Assembly: GCF_000423225.1 (NCBI RefSeq)
Contig: NZ_AUHO01000006.1
Location: 434,001 to 498,000, forward strand
Direction of reading: 5' to 3'
Origin: Kaistia adipata DSM 17808
GTDB lineage: Bacteria; Pseudomonadota; Alphaproteobacteria; Rhizobiales; Kaistiaceae
Length of the DNA stretch: 64,000 nt
The notes beneath the pieces are model-generated. The model had not been told where the DNA came from. It made no database searches and was given only the letters and a program-made list of their open reading frames with translations. Made by a program: the position numbers and the translations under genes. Below, in pieces: positions 42,765 through 52,221 of this stretch. The first letter of the stretch is position 1. The number at the start of each line of letters is the position of its first letter.

Positions 42765-42989
42765 TGGAAGCCATGAGAGCATCGGCCAAGGTAATCATCG
42801 ATTGCCAAGCTGGCTGGACCGAGCTGCGCCGGCCACGTGCCCGCCCAAGCACCGTAAGAGTAGAACGATCCTGCCGCCCGACGATGCCAGCAGCGCCCCA
42901 TCAAGGCGCGAGGCGGTCATCGCGCCCACGGTCACGTCAAAGGAAACGAATCCGGCGCACAGCACCGCTGCGCTGGATGGAACCATCAA
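42765..42989 (-). pseudogene. Possible relic of a PfkB-type sugar kinase gene
   Basis: On the minus strand between tRNA-Pro and the repeat element, a short frame shows VLCAGFVSFDVTV near its start, then CLGGHVAGAARSSQLG. This recalls the N-terminal strand and GG-x-N-x-A motif of PfkB kinases. It stops near 42795. A +1/-1 shifted frame then continues with DDYLGR, which matches the next PfkB motif. The order and spacing of these pieces suggest a truncated, frameshifted gene. The rest of the kinase is absent. The call rests on short motifs only. Confidence 0.3.
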
Positions 42990-43007
42990 GGCTGGAATTA
43001 GAATGAG

Positions 43008-43084
43008 TGGTCGGAACGGCAGGATTTGAACCTGCGACCCCTTGTCCCCCAGACAAGTGCGCTACCAGGCTGCGCTACGCTCCG
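43008..43084 (-). tRNA. tRNA-Pro (anticodon GGG)
   Basis: 77 nt including an encoded CCA. The acceptor arm CGGAGCG pairs with CGTTCCG (one G-U), the anticodon arm CTTGT/ACAAG encloses the loop CTGGGGG with anticodon GGG, and the T arm contains GGTTCGAATCC. It is transcribed on the minus strand. The 18 bp after it and the following 450 bp hold only the degenerate kinase relic and the palindromic element. tRNA 3' ends are common integration sites, but I see no integrase here. Confidence 0.95.
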
Positions 43085-43111
43085 TCACCAGCGGAAAATC
43101 CGCATTTCTTC

Positions 43112-43146
43112 CCAGAGACTTGGCTCTGGCGTGGCCTTTGCCACGC
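43112..43146 (-). terminator. Tandem hairpins downstream of merR
   Basis: In the 183-bp gap between merR and tRNA-Pro, GCGTGGC/GCCACGC (43129-43135 with 43140-43146) and CCAGAG/CTCTGG (43112-43117 with 43124-43129) form adjoining perfect hairpins. No T-tract follows on the minus strand, so termination is possible but weakly supported. Confidence 0.3.
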
Positions 43147-43267
43147 GGTGCCGATGGGGGTCGGCAACCGATGCGCCGCTGTTAGCATGGTTCGATCGCG
43201 CTTGTCACCGGCATTTTGCCGTTCGCGGCGAACCGCGCGCGCATTTCGGTGGATTGCTCAGAACACG

Positions 43268-44113
43268 CTAGCGCACATTGTCCAGGATGCGCTTGCACTC
43301 GAGCAGTTCCATCAAGGTGGCGCGGAGCTGCTCGCGGTCGGAGCCCGACAGCACCTGCCCTCCCCGCTCGTGCGGAGACGGTCTTCCCGGGTCCGCCGGC
43401 TGGCGCGGCTGCGCCGCGGGAGCGAATCCTGACGGACCGCCTTCCGGTTCGACGTCGTGTTGGAAATGCGGCGTGGCGGCGGGCGGCTGCCATGACCGCG
43501 CGGGAGCGGCCTCCGACCTCGGACGATAGTCCTCGGCCGATGTCTCGAGGTCAGGCGGCGCGACCGGAATGCGCGACGGTCCGTTCGGCGGATCGACGCG
43601 ACCGTCCGGATAATGGCGGGGCTGACGCTCGACAGCGGCGCGAACGGAGGCTTCAAGGCCGTCATCGGATAGATCCGCAGGAACGCTGAAGCTGGGCTCG
43701 CGCCGACCACCCATGCCGATCTCGCCATGCGGCGGTTCGTCGAAATCCTCGCCCGTATCCGGCGGATCGTAGCCCGGATCCTGAAGGATATCGTCGCCGT
43801 AGTCCTCGAGCTCGTCGCCTTCGGGCGCCGGATCCAGTCCGATGCCCTGGCCCGCGCCGATGACGTGACGCGCGCCCTGCTCCTTCAGGATGCGCTGGAC
43901 GCCCTTGATCGTGTAGCCTTCACCATAGAGGAGACGCCGGATGCCCCGCAGCAGGTCGACATCGTCGGGCCGGTAGTAACGCCGACCGCCGCCGCGCTTC
44001 ATCGGCTTGATCTGCGTGAACCGCGTTTCCCAGAACCGCAGGACGTGCTGTGGCAGGTCGAGTTCCTCGGCCACCTCACTGATCGTCCGGAAGGCATCAG
44101 GACCCTTGGACAT
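43268..44113 (-). CDS. MerR family transcriptional regulator with long disordered tail
   Basis: 281 residues. The winged HTH (about 8-80) opens [20 protein letters not shown] and continues with [15 protein letters not shown]. About 190 residues of Pro/Asp/Glu/Arg-rich low-complexity sequence follow, and a short helix, [17 protein letters not shown], closes the protein. This one-domain MerR with an acidic tail, directly after ihfA, is a conserved alphaproteobacterial arrangement of unknown target. The start is ATG 44113, 3 bp inside a possible TTG. It lies 42 bp after ihfA. Confidence 0.85.
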   Translation of the reverse strand: MSKGPDAFRTISEVAEELDLPQHVLRFWETRFTQIKPMKRGGGRRYYRPDDVDLLRGIRRLLYGEGYTIKGVQRILKEQGARHVIGAGQGIGLDPAPEGDELEDYGDDILQDPGYDPPDTGEDFDEPPHGEIGMGGRREPSFSVPADLSDDGLEASVRAAVERQPRHYPDGRVDPPNGPSRIPVAPPDLETSAEDYRPRSEAAPARSWQPPAATPHFQHDVEPEGGPSGFAPAAQPRQPADPGRPSPHERGGQVLSGSDREQLRATLMELLECKRILDNVR

Positions 44114-44155
44114 CAACTCTCACGCTTTGACGCTCGCCTCGGTCGGCTGTGGCGG

Positions 44156-44485
44156 TCACTCGTCCTCGGATGTATCGTGACCGTTGGGAACGAGCGAGCC
44201 ATTGATCCTCTGCTTGAGGACATTGCTGGGCTTGAAAACCATCACGCGACGCGGCGCGATGGGAACCTCTTCACCCGTCTTGGGATTGCGCCCTACCCGC
44301 TCGCCCTTGGAGCGGACCAGAAACGATCCGAACGACGACAGTTTGACAGATTCGCCCCGGACAATGCACGCACTGATCTCGTCGAGAACCAGTTCGACCA
44401 GATCCGCGGACTCCGTCCGCGAAAGACCGACCTTTTGATAAACCGCCTCACAAAGGTCGGCACGCGTCACCGTCTTGCCTGACAT
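44156..44485 (-). CDS. ihfA: Integration host factor subunit alpha
   Basis: 109 residues. The complete HU/IHF fold is seen, including [20 protein letters not shown] and the DNA-bending arm motif [11 protein letters not shown] (about 63-73) with its proline. IhfA pairs with IhfB to bend DNA at specific sites. A short acidic tail ends the protein (DTSEDE). I chose ATG 44485; the frame extends 18 codons upstream without likeness to IHF. It follows fabH, as in many alphaproteobacteria. Confidence 0.94.
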   Translation of the reverse strand: MSGKTVTRADLCEAVYQKVGLSRTESADLVELVLDEISACIVRGESVKLSSFGSFLVRSKGERVGRNPKTGEEVPIAPRRVMVFKPSNVLKQRINGSLVPNGHDTSEDE

Positions 44486-44606
44486 GGTCTCGTTTCCCGA
44501 TGTTCTGCTTGGCGACCAACGACATTTCCCCGCCGGCAAGCCTATTGCCAGAGCGGTGACCGGTCAACGTCCTTGATCCTAAGATGCGGGTATCTCTGGT
44601 TTATTC

Positions 44607-45584
44607 CTACCAGCGCAGCAGAACGGAGCCCCAGGTGAAGCCGCCGCCCATGGCTTCGAGCAACACCAGATCGCCGCGCTTGATGCGCCCGTCGTCGCGC
44701 GCGACGGAAAGCGCCAGCGGAATCGACGCCGCGGAAGTGTTGCCATGCGCCGACACGGTGCGAACCACCTTGTCGCTCTCGATGCCGAGCTTCTTGGCGC
44801 TGCCATCGATGATGCGAAGGTTCGCCTGGTGCGGCACGAACCAGTCGACGTCAGCGGCCTCGTAGCCCGTGGCGCGGAACGCATCCTCGATCACGTCGGT
44901 GATCATGCCCACCGCATGCTTGAAGACCTCGCGGCCCTCCATGCGCAGATGGCCGACCGTGCCCGTCGAGGACGGGCCGCCGTCGACATAGAGTTTGTCG
45001 CGATGCCGGCCGTCTGACCGGAGGTGCGTCGTCAGCACGCCGCGGTCCTCGCGCGTGCCATCCTGCACCGAGGCGCCGAGAATGACCGCGCCGGCACCGT
45101 CGCCAAAGAGCACGCAGGTGGTGCGGTCGGTCCAGTCGAGGATGCGGGAGAAGGTCTCGGCGCCGATGACCAGGATGCGCTTCGCCTGGCTCGCCCGGAT
45201 GAAGGCATCGGCCGTCGACAGCGCGAAGACGAAACCCGAGCAGACGGCCTGCATGTCGAAGGCGGCGCCATGCTCCATGCCGAGCTTGCGCTGCACCGTG
45301 ACGGCGGTCGCCGGGAAGGTATCGTCCGGCGTCGCGGTGGCGACGATGATCATGTCGATCTCGCCGATGCTCAGGCCCGCGTCGGCGAGCGCGACCTTCG
45401 CCGCGGCGGTCGCCAGATCGGACGTCAGCTCACCCTCGGCCGCGATATGGCGCTCCCGAATGCCCGTCCGCTGGACGATCCAGTCGTCCGAGGTCTCGAC
45501 CATCTCCGCGAGCTGGGCATTGGTGAGGGTCTTCTCGGGCAGATAGCTGCCGCAGCCAAGGACGACCGAACGGATGAAACTCAC
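44607..45584 (-). CDS. fabH: 3-oxoacyl-ACP synthase III
   Basis: 325 residues. The catalytic triad can be placed: Cys about 115 in [13 protein letters not shown], His about 253 in [11 protein letters not shown] and Asn about 283 in [12 protein letters not shown]. FabH condenses acetyl-CoA with malonyl-ACP to start fatty-acid synthesis. The start is GTG 45584, overlapping the plsX stop by 4 nt (GTGA). The plsX-fabH pairing and the following ihfA are conserved neighbours. Confidence 0.95.
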   Translation of the reverse strand: MSFIRSVVLGCGSYLPEKTLTNAQLAEMVETSDDWIVQRTGIRERHIAAEGELTSDLATAAAKVALADAGLSIGEIDMIIVATATPDDTFPATAVTVQRKLGMEHGAAFDMQAVCSGFVFALSTADAFIRASQAKRILVIGAETFSRILDWTDRTTCVLFGDGAGAVILGASVQDGTREDRGVLTTHLRSDGRHRDKLYVDGGPSSTGTVGHLRMEGREVFKHAVGMITDVIEDAFRATGYEAADVDWFVPHQANLRIIDGSAKKLGIESDKVVRTVSAHGNTSAASIPLALSVARDDGRIKRGDLVLLEAMGGGFTWGSVLLRW

Positions 45585-46651
45585 ATCACACCTTCATCGA
45601 CGATCTCGGCGACGCCCCGCGCGAAGCCGGCGCGGTGATAGTCGGCGAGATCCTGATTGATCTTCGACAGGAAGTCGTTCTTGGCCATGCTGTAGCCGAC
45701 TTCGATGGCATTGGCGAAGCCGACGCCATCGGTTCCGCCATGGCTCTTGATCACAATGCCGTTGAGCCCGAGCAGAACGGCGCCATTGGACGCGCGCGGA
45801 TCGAGCTTCTGACGGAGCTGCTGGAAGGCGCCTTTGGCGAACAGGTAGCCGATCTTGCCCATCAGCGTCCGGCTCATCGCGTCGCGCAGATGCGCGGCGA
45901 TCTGGCGCGCCGTGCCCTCTGCCGTCTTCAGCGCGATGTTGCCGGCGAACGCCTCGGTGACCACCACGTCGACCGTGCCCTTGCCGATATCGTCGCCCTC
46001 GACGAAGCCCATGTAGCGCAGCCGCTTGAGATCGGCCTCGCGCAGGAGCTGGCCCGCGACGCGGACCTCCTCGAGACCCTTCATCTCCTCGACGCCGATA
46101 TTGAGCAGGCCGACGGTCGGCTTCTCGATGTCCAGGATGGCGCGCGCCATGGCGCCGCCCATCATGGCGAAATCGATCAGTTGCTGCGCATCCGCGTTGA
46201 TGGTGGCGCCGACGTCGAGAACGATGCTCTCACCGCGCAAGGTCGGCCAGATCGCCGCAAGAGCCGGGCGCTCAATTCCGGCCATGGTGCGCAGGCAGAA
46301 CTTGGACATCGCCATCAGCGCGCCGGTATTGCCGGCCGAGAGCGCGGCGTCCGCCTCACCCTTCTTGACCGCCTCGAGGGCGCGCCACATCGACGATTTC
46401 CAGCGGCCCTTGCGCAGGGCTTGGCTGGGCTTGTCGTCCATCTGGACGGTCACGTCGCAATGCGTGAACGTCGAGACAGCCTTGACCCTGGGATACGATT
46501 CGAGGAGCGGCAGAACCGCCTTCTCCTCGCCAAAAAGCTGGTAGCGCAGCTCAGGACGACGGACGAGGGCAATGTCCGCCCCCGCGAGCACTGTCGCGGG
46601 GCCATTGTCGCCGCCCATCGCGTCGATCGCTATCTTTATCGCTTGAACCAT
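45581..46651 (-). CDS. plsX: Phosphate acyltransferase PlsX
   Basis: 356 residues. The start [14 protein letters not shown] is the diagnostic PlsX N-terminus. [25 protein letters not shown] and [14 protein letters not shown] are further conserved segments. It makes acyl-phosphate from acyl-ACP for phospholipid synthesis with PlsY. It is followed by fabH with a 4-nt overlap and lies 127 bp after the DUF177 gene. Confidence 0.95.
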   Translation of the reverse strand: MVQAIKIAIDAMGGDNGPATVLAGADIALVRRPELRYQLFGEEKAVLPLLESYPRVKAVSTFTHCDVTVQMDDKPSQALRKGRWKSSMWRALEAVKKGEADAALSAGNTGALMAMSKFCLRTMAGIERPALAAIWPTLRGESIVLDVGATINADAQQLIDFAMMGGAMARAILDIEKPTVGLLNIGVEEMKGLEEVRVAGQLLREADLKRLRYMGFVEGDDIGKGTVDVVVTEAFAGNIALKTAEGTARQIAAHLRDAMSRTLMGKIGYLFAKGAFQQLRQKLDPRASNGAVLLGLNGIVIKSHGGTDGVGFANAIEVGYSMAKNDFLSKINQDLADYHRAGFARGVAEIVDEGVM

Positions 46652-46778
46652 TCCGCCCCTGTTCGACGCGGCCGCTCAGAGCGAAGGCCCGGCGACGACG
46701 GCGCTGGAAAATAACTATACCGGCCGGTGAGGCAACACTCTTTCAATGCCCATGTGGCCGATTCATGGCCCTTCGCTA

Positions 46779-47318
46779 TCATTTGTCGCGCAGTTTAGAA
46801 AGCGCGGCAAATGGCGAGGTCGGTTTATCAACGTCCTCTTCGGCCAATCCGTCGAGGGTGGCGCCCGGCGCCCGCGGATAGGGATCGAGCGCCAGGGCGA
46901 ACTGTTCCGTCAGGATGGCGCCGAGGTCGATGACGCCGCCCTCGAGCGGCTCCGGCGGGTCCTCTTCGTCGTAGACGACGATGACTTCGGCCTCGGCCAC
47001 GGTCTTCGGATCCGCCGCGATGACATCGGCCGGCAGGAAGCTCAGCGAGAAACGCTGGTCCATGTGCGACGGCACCGGCTGGAGCGTGACGACGCAGGCC
47101 TGCGCGAGATCGGCCTTCAACCGGCCATCGACCTTGACGCCGTGCTGCCCCCAGGGTTCGATGGTGAGATCGGCCTCGAAGCTCGTCAGATCCAGAAGGT
47201 CGAATGCCTTCTTGAGTGCCTGCAACTCGGCGGCGTCGGCCGTGACATGCCGGGTCTGTGCGGTGCTGCCGAGATGTGAGACATCGAAGCTGCGGGTGAA
47301 GGTTTCTTGGGTCATCAT
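46779..47318 (-). CDS. DUF177 (YceD) family protein
   Basis: 179 residues. The pattern matches DUF177/YceD proteins, including ACVVTLQPVPSHMDQRFSLS near the centre and the acidic EEDPPEPLEGGVIDLGAILTE segment. In E. coli and plants the family is linked to 23S rRNA processing or ribosome assembly, and rpmF often follows; here no rpmF lies between it and plsX. ATG 47318 overlaps the chaperone stop as ATGA. Confidence 0.87.
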   Translation of the reverse strand: MMTQETFTRSFDVSHLGSTAQTRHVTADAAELQALKKAFDLLDLTSFEADLTIEPWGQHGVKVDGRLKADLAQACVVTLQPVPSHMDQRFSLSFLPADVIAADPKTVAEAEVIVVYDEEDPPEPLEGGVIDLGAILTEQFALALDPYPRAPGATLDGLAEEDVDKPTSPFAALSKLRDK

Positions 47319-47866
47319 GCTGCCGCGGGCGAGGAGGGAAGTTTCGAATAAGCGAGTTCGGCGGAGAGGATCTCGTCGAGCGACTGCGCGGCGAGCGATG
47401 CAACGGATGATTCGGCATAGAGCGCGAGTTGCTCCGCCGCCCCTTCCGGCGCACCCTCGGGAAACACGTTGCGCTCGATCGCCGCGACGAGCGCCGCGTG
47501 ATCGCCGGCCGTCAGCGCCTCGTCATAGGCACGGACACGACCGAAGAACACCTCGGCCATCTTCTTCAGCTTTTTCGGGACCGTGAGGTCGCCGACGCCC
47601 ATCTCGCGCAGCGTGCCGTCCATGTCCTTCAGGAAGATGTCGAACACCTCCTGGCCGATCGCGCGATTCTGTTCCGTCTCCGTCTTCAGGCGATGGAAAA
47701 GCAGGAATCCGTGCAGCACCACCATGTCGTAGCGGCCATCAAGCGTGTCGGAAACACCGAACTCCGTGTAGAGCGCGGGTTGCCTCGCCTGTGCCACGAT
47801 GGCGCCGTAAAGCGAATATGCTATGGCCTCGTTCCTGCGGTTTCGATTGAACAGGCGGCGGAACAT
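47315..47866 (-). CDS. Ubiquinol-cytochrome c chaperone family protein
   Basis: 183 residues. It matches the CBP3/UQCC1-type chaperone family: VVLHGFLLFHRL near 54, the IFLKDMDGTLREMGVGDLTV segment near 80, and KKLKKMAEVFFGRVRAYDEA near 105. The family assists assembly of cytochrome b in complex III. ATG 47866 has GGAG upstream; the frame continues 81 codons further but that part overlaps the bamE promoter region and shows no likeness. Its stop overlaps the DUF177 start. It runs divergently from bamE. Confidence 0.86.
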   Translation of the reverse strand: MFRRLFNRNRRNEAIAYSLYGAIVAQARQPALYTEFGVSDTLDGRYDMVVLHGFLLFHRLKTETEQNRAIGQEVFDIFLKDMDGTLREMGVGDLTVPKKLKKMAEVFFGRVRAYDEALTAGDHAALVAAIERNVFPEGAPEGAAEQLALYAESSVASLAAQSLDEILSAELAYSKLPSSPAAA

Positions 47867-47970
47867 TCGACCGGTCTCCAGATAAGGTTGGTCAGCGCGA
47901 ACACGCAGGCAGCAGTGCTCCTGCCTGAAATGGTGCCGCTTGCTGTCCATGCAAGGACGATTGCCACGAG

Positions 47971-48011
47971 CCCTAGCGCAGGCTAGGGAGATTGCCAACC
48001 CAGTGACTGGG
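47971..48011 (+). promoter_or_regulatory. Hairpin and palindrome in the bamE leader
   Basis: CCCTAGC-GCAG-GCTAGGG (47971-47988) is a perfect 7-bp hairpin. CCCAGT-G-ACTGGG (47999-48011) is a compact odd palindrome just before the GAGGAGA ribosome-binding site of bamE. GATTGCCA occurs on both sides of the hairpin. They may be an RNA leader structure and a protein-binding site. No regulator is assigned. Confidence 0.3.
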
Positions 48012-48024
48012 CGAGGAGAATGGA

Positions 48025-48549
48025 ATGGAGTTCGGCATGAGAGATCGGCGCTTGGCATGCAGCCCAATCGTTCGGCGCGCCAGTGTCGGCATGCTGGCCG
48101 CGCTCGCAATTGTTTCGATGGCAGGTTGCAGCAAGGTCACCGGCGATGGCGGGCTGGGCGGCCTGAACGAGACCTATAATTCCGGCTATGTCCCTCCGCC
48201 CAACGCCGTCGAGCAGGTTCCCATCGGCGCCAGCCGCGACCAGGTGCAGATCGTGCTCGGCTCGCCGTCGACGACCGCCGAGTATGATGGCGAGGTCTAT
48301 TACTACATCAGCCAGACGCGGAAGCGGCCGGTCGCCTTCATGAACCGCAAGGTCGTCGACCAGAAGATCCTGGCCATCTATTTCAACAAGAAGAACGAAG
48401 TCGACAAGGTTGCCAACTACGGCATCCAGGACGGCAAGATCTTCGACTATGTCTCGCAGACAACGCCGACGGGCGGCAAGGATCAGGGCTTCCTCGAGCA
48501 GGTCCTGACCGGCACGGTCGGCATGGGCACCAATCCGTTCGGCTCCTGA
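48025..48549 (+). CDS. bamE: Outer membrane assembly lipoprotein BamE (SmpA/OmlA)
   Basis: 174 residues. A lipoprotein signal ends in MAGC (Cys about 36). The BamE fold includes VPIGASRDQVQIVLGSPSTT (about 66-85) and GEVYYYISQ. A C-terminal extension of about 40 residues (FDYVSQTTPTGG onward) is usual in rhizobial homologues. It is part of the Bam complex for outer-membrane protein insertion. ATG 48025 follows a strong GAGGAGA. A strong terminator follows the gene. Confidence 0.9.
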   Translation: MEFGMRDRRLACSPIVRRASVGMLAALAIVSMAGCSKVTGDGGLGGLNETYNSGYVPPPNAVEQVPIGASRDQVQIVLGSPSTTAEYDGEVYYYISQTRKRPVAFMNRKVVDQKILAIYFNKKNEVDKVANYGIQDGKIFDYVSQTTPTGGKDQGFLEQVLTGTVGMGTNPFGS

Positions 48550-48572
48550 GTCGGCAGCCGATAGCGTGAATC

Positions 48573-48609
48573 AGAAGGCCCTCCCGGCGGCATGCCGGGA
48601 GGGCCTTCT
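48573..48609. terminator. Strong intrinsic terminator between bamE and hppA
   Basis: A 16-bp perfect stem, AGAAGGCCCTCCCGGC (48573-48588) with its complement at 48594-48609, closes a 5-nt loop and is followed by TCTTT on the plus strand. On the minus strand the distal side reads TCTGATTC, so termination of the convergent hppA transcript is possible but weaker. Confidence 0.9.
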
Positions 48610-48633
48610 TCTTTGGGCTCGTTAGGCTCGCGC

Positions 48634-50781
48634 CTACTGAGCCAGCACCGCGAGCAGCAGCAGCGCGACGATGTTGGTGATCTTGATCGCCGGATTGACG
48701 GCCGGACCGGCCGTATCCTTGTAGGGGTCGCCGACGGTGTCGCCGGTCACCGATGCCTTGTGCGCGTCGGAGCCCTTGTGATGGGTCTGGCCGCTGGCGT
48801 CGGTGAACCCGTCCTCGAACGACTTCTTGGCGTTGTCCCAGGCGCCGCCGCCCGAGGTCATCGAAATCGCCACGAAGAGGCCGGTGACGATGACGCCAAG
48901 CAGCATGGCGCCAACGGCCGAGAAGGCCTCGCTCTTGCCCGCGATCCAGTAGATCAGGAAATAGACGACGATCGGCGCCAGCACCGGCAGCAGCGACGGA
49001 ACCACCATCTCCTTGATCGCCGCCTTCGTCAGGATGTCGACGGCCCGGCCATAGTCCGGCTTGTCGGTGCCCTGCATGATTCCTGGCTTCTCGCGGAACT
49101 GCCGCCGCACCTCCTCGACGATCGAGCCTGCCGCCCGTCCGACGGCGGTCATGGTGATGCCGCCGAAGAGGTAGGGAATGAGGCCGCCGAGCAGAAGTCC
49201 GACCACGACATAGGGATTGGAGAGGGTGAAATCGGGTACGACGCCCTTGAAGTACTGGAATGCCGTCGCCCCTTCCTTGTTCGCCTCCGCGATGAAGTGG
49301 GTGAGGTCATAGTTGTAGGCAGCGAACAGGACGAGCGCGCCGAGGCCGGCCGAACCGATCGCATAGCCCTTGGTGACCGCCTTGGTCGTGTTGCCGACTG
49401 CGTCCAGCGCGTCGGTCGACTTGCGGACTTCCTTGGGCAGGCCCGCCATCTCGGCAATGCCGCCGGCGTTGTCCGTCACCGGGCCGAAGGCGTCGAGCGC
49501 CACCACCATGCCGGCGAGGCCGAGCATCGTCGAAACCGCCACCGCCGTGCCGAACAGGCCGGCGAGCGCGTAGGTCGAGATAATGCCCACCACGATGACG
49601 AGGGTCGGCAGGGCGGTCGCCTCGAGCGAGACGGCCAAGCCCTGGATCACGTTGGTACCGTGGCCGGTGACTGAAGCCTGGGAAATCGACCGGACGGGCC
49701 GATAGCCGATGCCGGTGTAGTACTCGGTGATCCAGACGATCAGCCCGGTCACGACGAGGCCGATGACGCCGCAGAAGAAGAGGCTCGTCCCGGTGATCGC
49801 GGTGCCGGCCACGGTTCCGATCTCACCCCAGCCAATCAGCAGCTGCGTCGCGACCGCGAGGCCCACCACCGACAGGACCGCCGAGGCGATGAAGCCCTTG
49901 TAGAGGGCCCCCATGATCGACTGGTTGGCGCCGAGCTTGACGAAGAACGTGCCGGCGATCGAGGTCAGGATGCAGGCCGCGCCGATGCCGAGCGGATAGA
50001 GCATGATGCTGCCGAAGGCCGGCGACGCCGCGAAGAAGATCGCCGCCAGCACCATGGTCGCCACCACGGTCACGACATAGGTTTCGAACAGGTCGGCCGC
50101 CATGCCGGCGCAATCGCCGACATTGTCGCCGACGTTGTCGGCGATGGTGGCCGGGTTGCGCGGGTCATCCTCGGGAATGCCCGCCTCGACCTTGCCGACC
50201 AGGTCGCCGCCGACGTCGGCGCCCTTGGTGAAGATGCCGCCGCCGAGACGCGCGAAGATCGAGATCAGCGACGCGCCGAAGCCAAGCGCCACGAGCGCGT
50301 TGACGACGACGCGATCCTCCGGCGAGAAGCCGACGAAATGCGTCAGGATCAGGTAGTAGCCGGCGACGCCGAGCAGGGCGAGGCCCGCCACGAGCATGCC
50401 GGTGATGGCACCCGACTTGAACGCGATCTCGAGGCCCTCCCCCAGGCTCTTGGTCGCCGCCTGCGCGGTGCGCACATTGGCGCGGACCGACACGTTCATG
50501 CCGATGAAGCCGGCGAGCCCCGAAAGGATGGCACCGATGGCAAAGCCGATCGCGACCGCGAGCGACAGGAGCCAGGCGACGATGACGAAGATGACCACGC
50601 CGACGATGGCGATGGTGGTGTATTGCCGCTTGAGATAGGCACTAGCGCCCTCTCGTACCGCCGCGGCGATTTCCTGCATGCGCGCGGTGCCCGCATCGGC
50701 CGCGAGGACCGACCGCGTCGCCCATACGCCATAGGCGAGCGCAAGCAACGCACATAGAATTATGAGATAGATCACGTCCAC
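48634..50781 (-). CDS. hppA: Membrane-bound proton-pumping pyrophosphatase, K+-independent type
   Basis: 715 residues with about 16 membrane segments. [19 protein letters not shown] and [19 protein letters not shown] are the pyrophosphate/Mg-binding motifs, and [10 protein letters not shown] the second acidic site. [11 protein letters not shown] has Lys at the position that separates K+-independent (Lys) from K+-dependent (Ala) pumps, so this should be the K+-independent form. It couples PPi hydrolysis to H+ export. The start is GTG 50781 after GAGGAGG; an overlapping ATG 2 nt upstream is out of frame. Confidence 0.95.
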   Translation of the reverse strand: MDVIYLIILCALLALAYGVWATRSVLAADAGTARMQEIAAAVREGASAYLKRQYTTIAIVGVVIFVIVAWLLSLAVAIGFAIGAILSGLAGFIGMNVSVRANVRTAQAATKSLGEGLEIAFKSGAITGMLVAGLALLGVAGYYLILTHFVGFSPEDRVVVNALVALGFGASLISIFARLGGGIFTKGADVGGDLVGKVEAGIPEDDPRNPATIADNVGDNVGDCAGMAADLFETYVVTVVATMVLAAIFFAASPAFGSIMLYPLGIGAACILTSIAGTFFVKLGANQSIMGALYKGFIASAVLSVVGLAVATQLLIGWGEIGTVAGTAITGTSLFFCGVIGLVVTGLIVWITEYYTGIGYRPVRSISQASVTGHGTNVIQGLAVSLEATALPTLVIVVGIISTYALAGLFGTAVAVSTMLGLAGMVVALDAFGPVTDNAGGIAEMAGLPKEVRKSTDALDAVGNTTKAVTKGYAIGSAGLGALVLFAAYNYDLTHFIAEANKEGATAFQYFKGVVPDFTLSNPYVVVGLLLGGLIPYLFGGITMTAVGRAAGSIVEEVRRQFREKPGIMQGTDKPDYGRAVDILTKAAIKEMVVPSLLPVLAPIVVYFLIYWIAGKSEAFSAVGAMLLGVIVTGLFVAISMTSGGGAWDNAKKSFEDGFTDASGQTHHKGSDAHKASVTGDTVGDPYKDTAGPAVNPAIKITNIVALLLLAVLAQ

Positions 50782-50917
50782 ATTCCTCCTCTGGCCGGCC
50801 TTGTGTTACGGCCGCCCGAGGACGCCGCGCCGGCTGAACCGTGCGGCGGGAAAGAGCAACGTTCCTCCCAGCAATTCCCCCCCGTCAGGACGAGTTGAGA
50901 ACGGCTTTACGCGCGGG

Positions 50918-52153
50918 TCAAGCCTCCTCCCCGCGCGGGCTCCGGCGCATCAGGAAGGCCCATGCGAGCGCCAGCAGGGCGACGATGACGACGGGGAAGA
51001 CGATCATGTTGATGAACGCCCAGCCGGGCCCGCCGATCAGCTTGCCGGAGAGCAGGGACGCGACAGCCGCCGCCCCTAAGACGAGGAAATCATTGAGACC
51101 CTGCACCCTGCCCCGCTCCTCGGGACGATAGGTGTCGCCCAGCATGGCGGTGGCGCCGATGAAGGCCAGGTTCCAGCCGAGGCCGAGCAGGATCAGCGTG
51201 ATCCAGAAATGCGCCAGCGAAAGACCGGAGAGCCCGACAAGCGCGCAACCCGTCAGCAGAGCCAGACCCGCGATGACGATTCGTTCCTTGCCGAATCGAA
51301 CAATCAGCCGCCCTGTGAAGAAGCTCGGTCCGAACATCGCCAGCACGTGCCACTGGATGCCGAGCGCGGCGTCGCTCTGGCTGAGCCCGCATCCGACCAT
51401 GGCGAGCGGCGCCGCCGTCATCACGAGCGTCATCATCGCATAGGCGGCGATGCCGCAGATCACCGCCGCGATGAAGCGGGGCTGGCGCGCGATGACGCCG
51501 AGCGGCCGCCCCTTCGCCGCCTGCTGATCCGTCTCGACCGGACGGGGCGGCGCGACGTCGCGCACGAGGCTGGCGATCACAAGCCCGAGGCAGCCGAGCC
51601 CGGCGGCCGCCAGGAAGGTGCCCGCGAAGGCGATCGGGCTCAGCCAGCCATTCGTCAGGATGACCGTCTGCGGACCGATGATGGCCGAGAAGATTCCGCC
51701 TGCCATGACGAGCGACATCGCCTTGGTGCGCACCGGCAGGCTGCCGGCGTCGATCGCGGCAAAGCGATATTGCTGGTTGAAGGCGCCGGACATGCCGATG
51801 AGGAACAGCGAGACGGCGAACAGCCAGAACAGCCCCTGCATGAGCGCGAAGGCGGCCAGAAGGCCGCCCGCAATCGCCGGCGCCGCGCCGACAACGAAAC
51901 CCTTTCGGCGACCGATACGGCTCATCAGGATCGCCGCGGGGATCGTGGTCAGCGCCGATCCGACCGTCGACGCGGTCACCGGCAGCGTCGCAAGCGACTT
52001 GTCGGGACCAAGCAGGTAGGCGCCCGCCAGGCCGCCCAGCGTCACGGCGATCGGCAGGATCGAGCCGTTGATCGCGTTGGCCGACATCAGCACGACGGCG
52101 TTGCGCCGTACCTGCCGGTCGAGTTCGAACGAGTTCTCGCTGTCCAAGATCAT
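50918..52153 (-). CDS. MFS transporter
   Basis: 411 residues, 12 predicted membrane segments in two halves. The cytoplasmic loop between segments 2 and 3 reads MSRIGRRKGF, the MFS signature. The substrate is not evident. The start is odd: GGAGG abuts ATG 52153 directly, so TTG 52147 two codons later is better spaced and may be the true start. It lies 68 bp after thiL on the same strand and 136 bp before hppA. Confidence 0.83.
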   Translation of the reverse strand: MILDSENSFELDRQVRRNAVVLMSANAINGSILPIAVTLGGLAGAYLLGPDKSLATLPVTASTVGSALTTIPAAILMSRIGRRKGFVVGAAPAIAGGLLAAFALMQGLFWLFAVSLFLIGMSGAFNQQYRFAAIDAGSLPVRTKAMSLVMAGGIFSAIIGPQTVILTNGWLSPIAFAGTFLAAAGLGCLGLVIASLVRDVAPPRPVETDQQAAKGRPLGVIARQPRFIAAVICGIAAYAMMTLVMTAAPLAMVGCGLSQSDAALGIQWHVLAMFGPSFFTGRLIVRFGKERIVIAGLALLTGCALVGLSGLSLAHFWITLILLGLGWNLAFIGATAMLGDTYRPEERGRVQGLNDFLVLGAAAVASLLSGKLIGGPGWAFINMIVFPVVIVALLALAWAFLMRRSPRGEEA

Positions 52154-52221
52154 CCTCCTGCGGCCGGCCAGACTCGGCGATCCGCATGCAGAGGCATGGT
52201 TAGCAGAAAAATTTGCTCCGA

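Noticed and set aside
42531-42782. 83-codon minus-strand open frame across the palindromic element
   Set aside because: It includes the terminal repeat and hairpin of the element, has no family likeness and no good ribosome-binding site.
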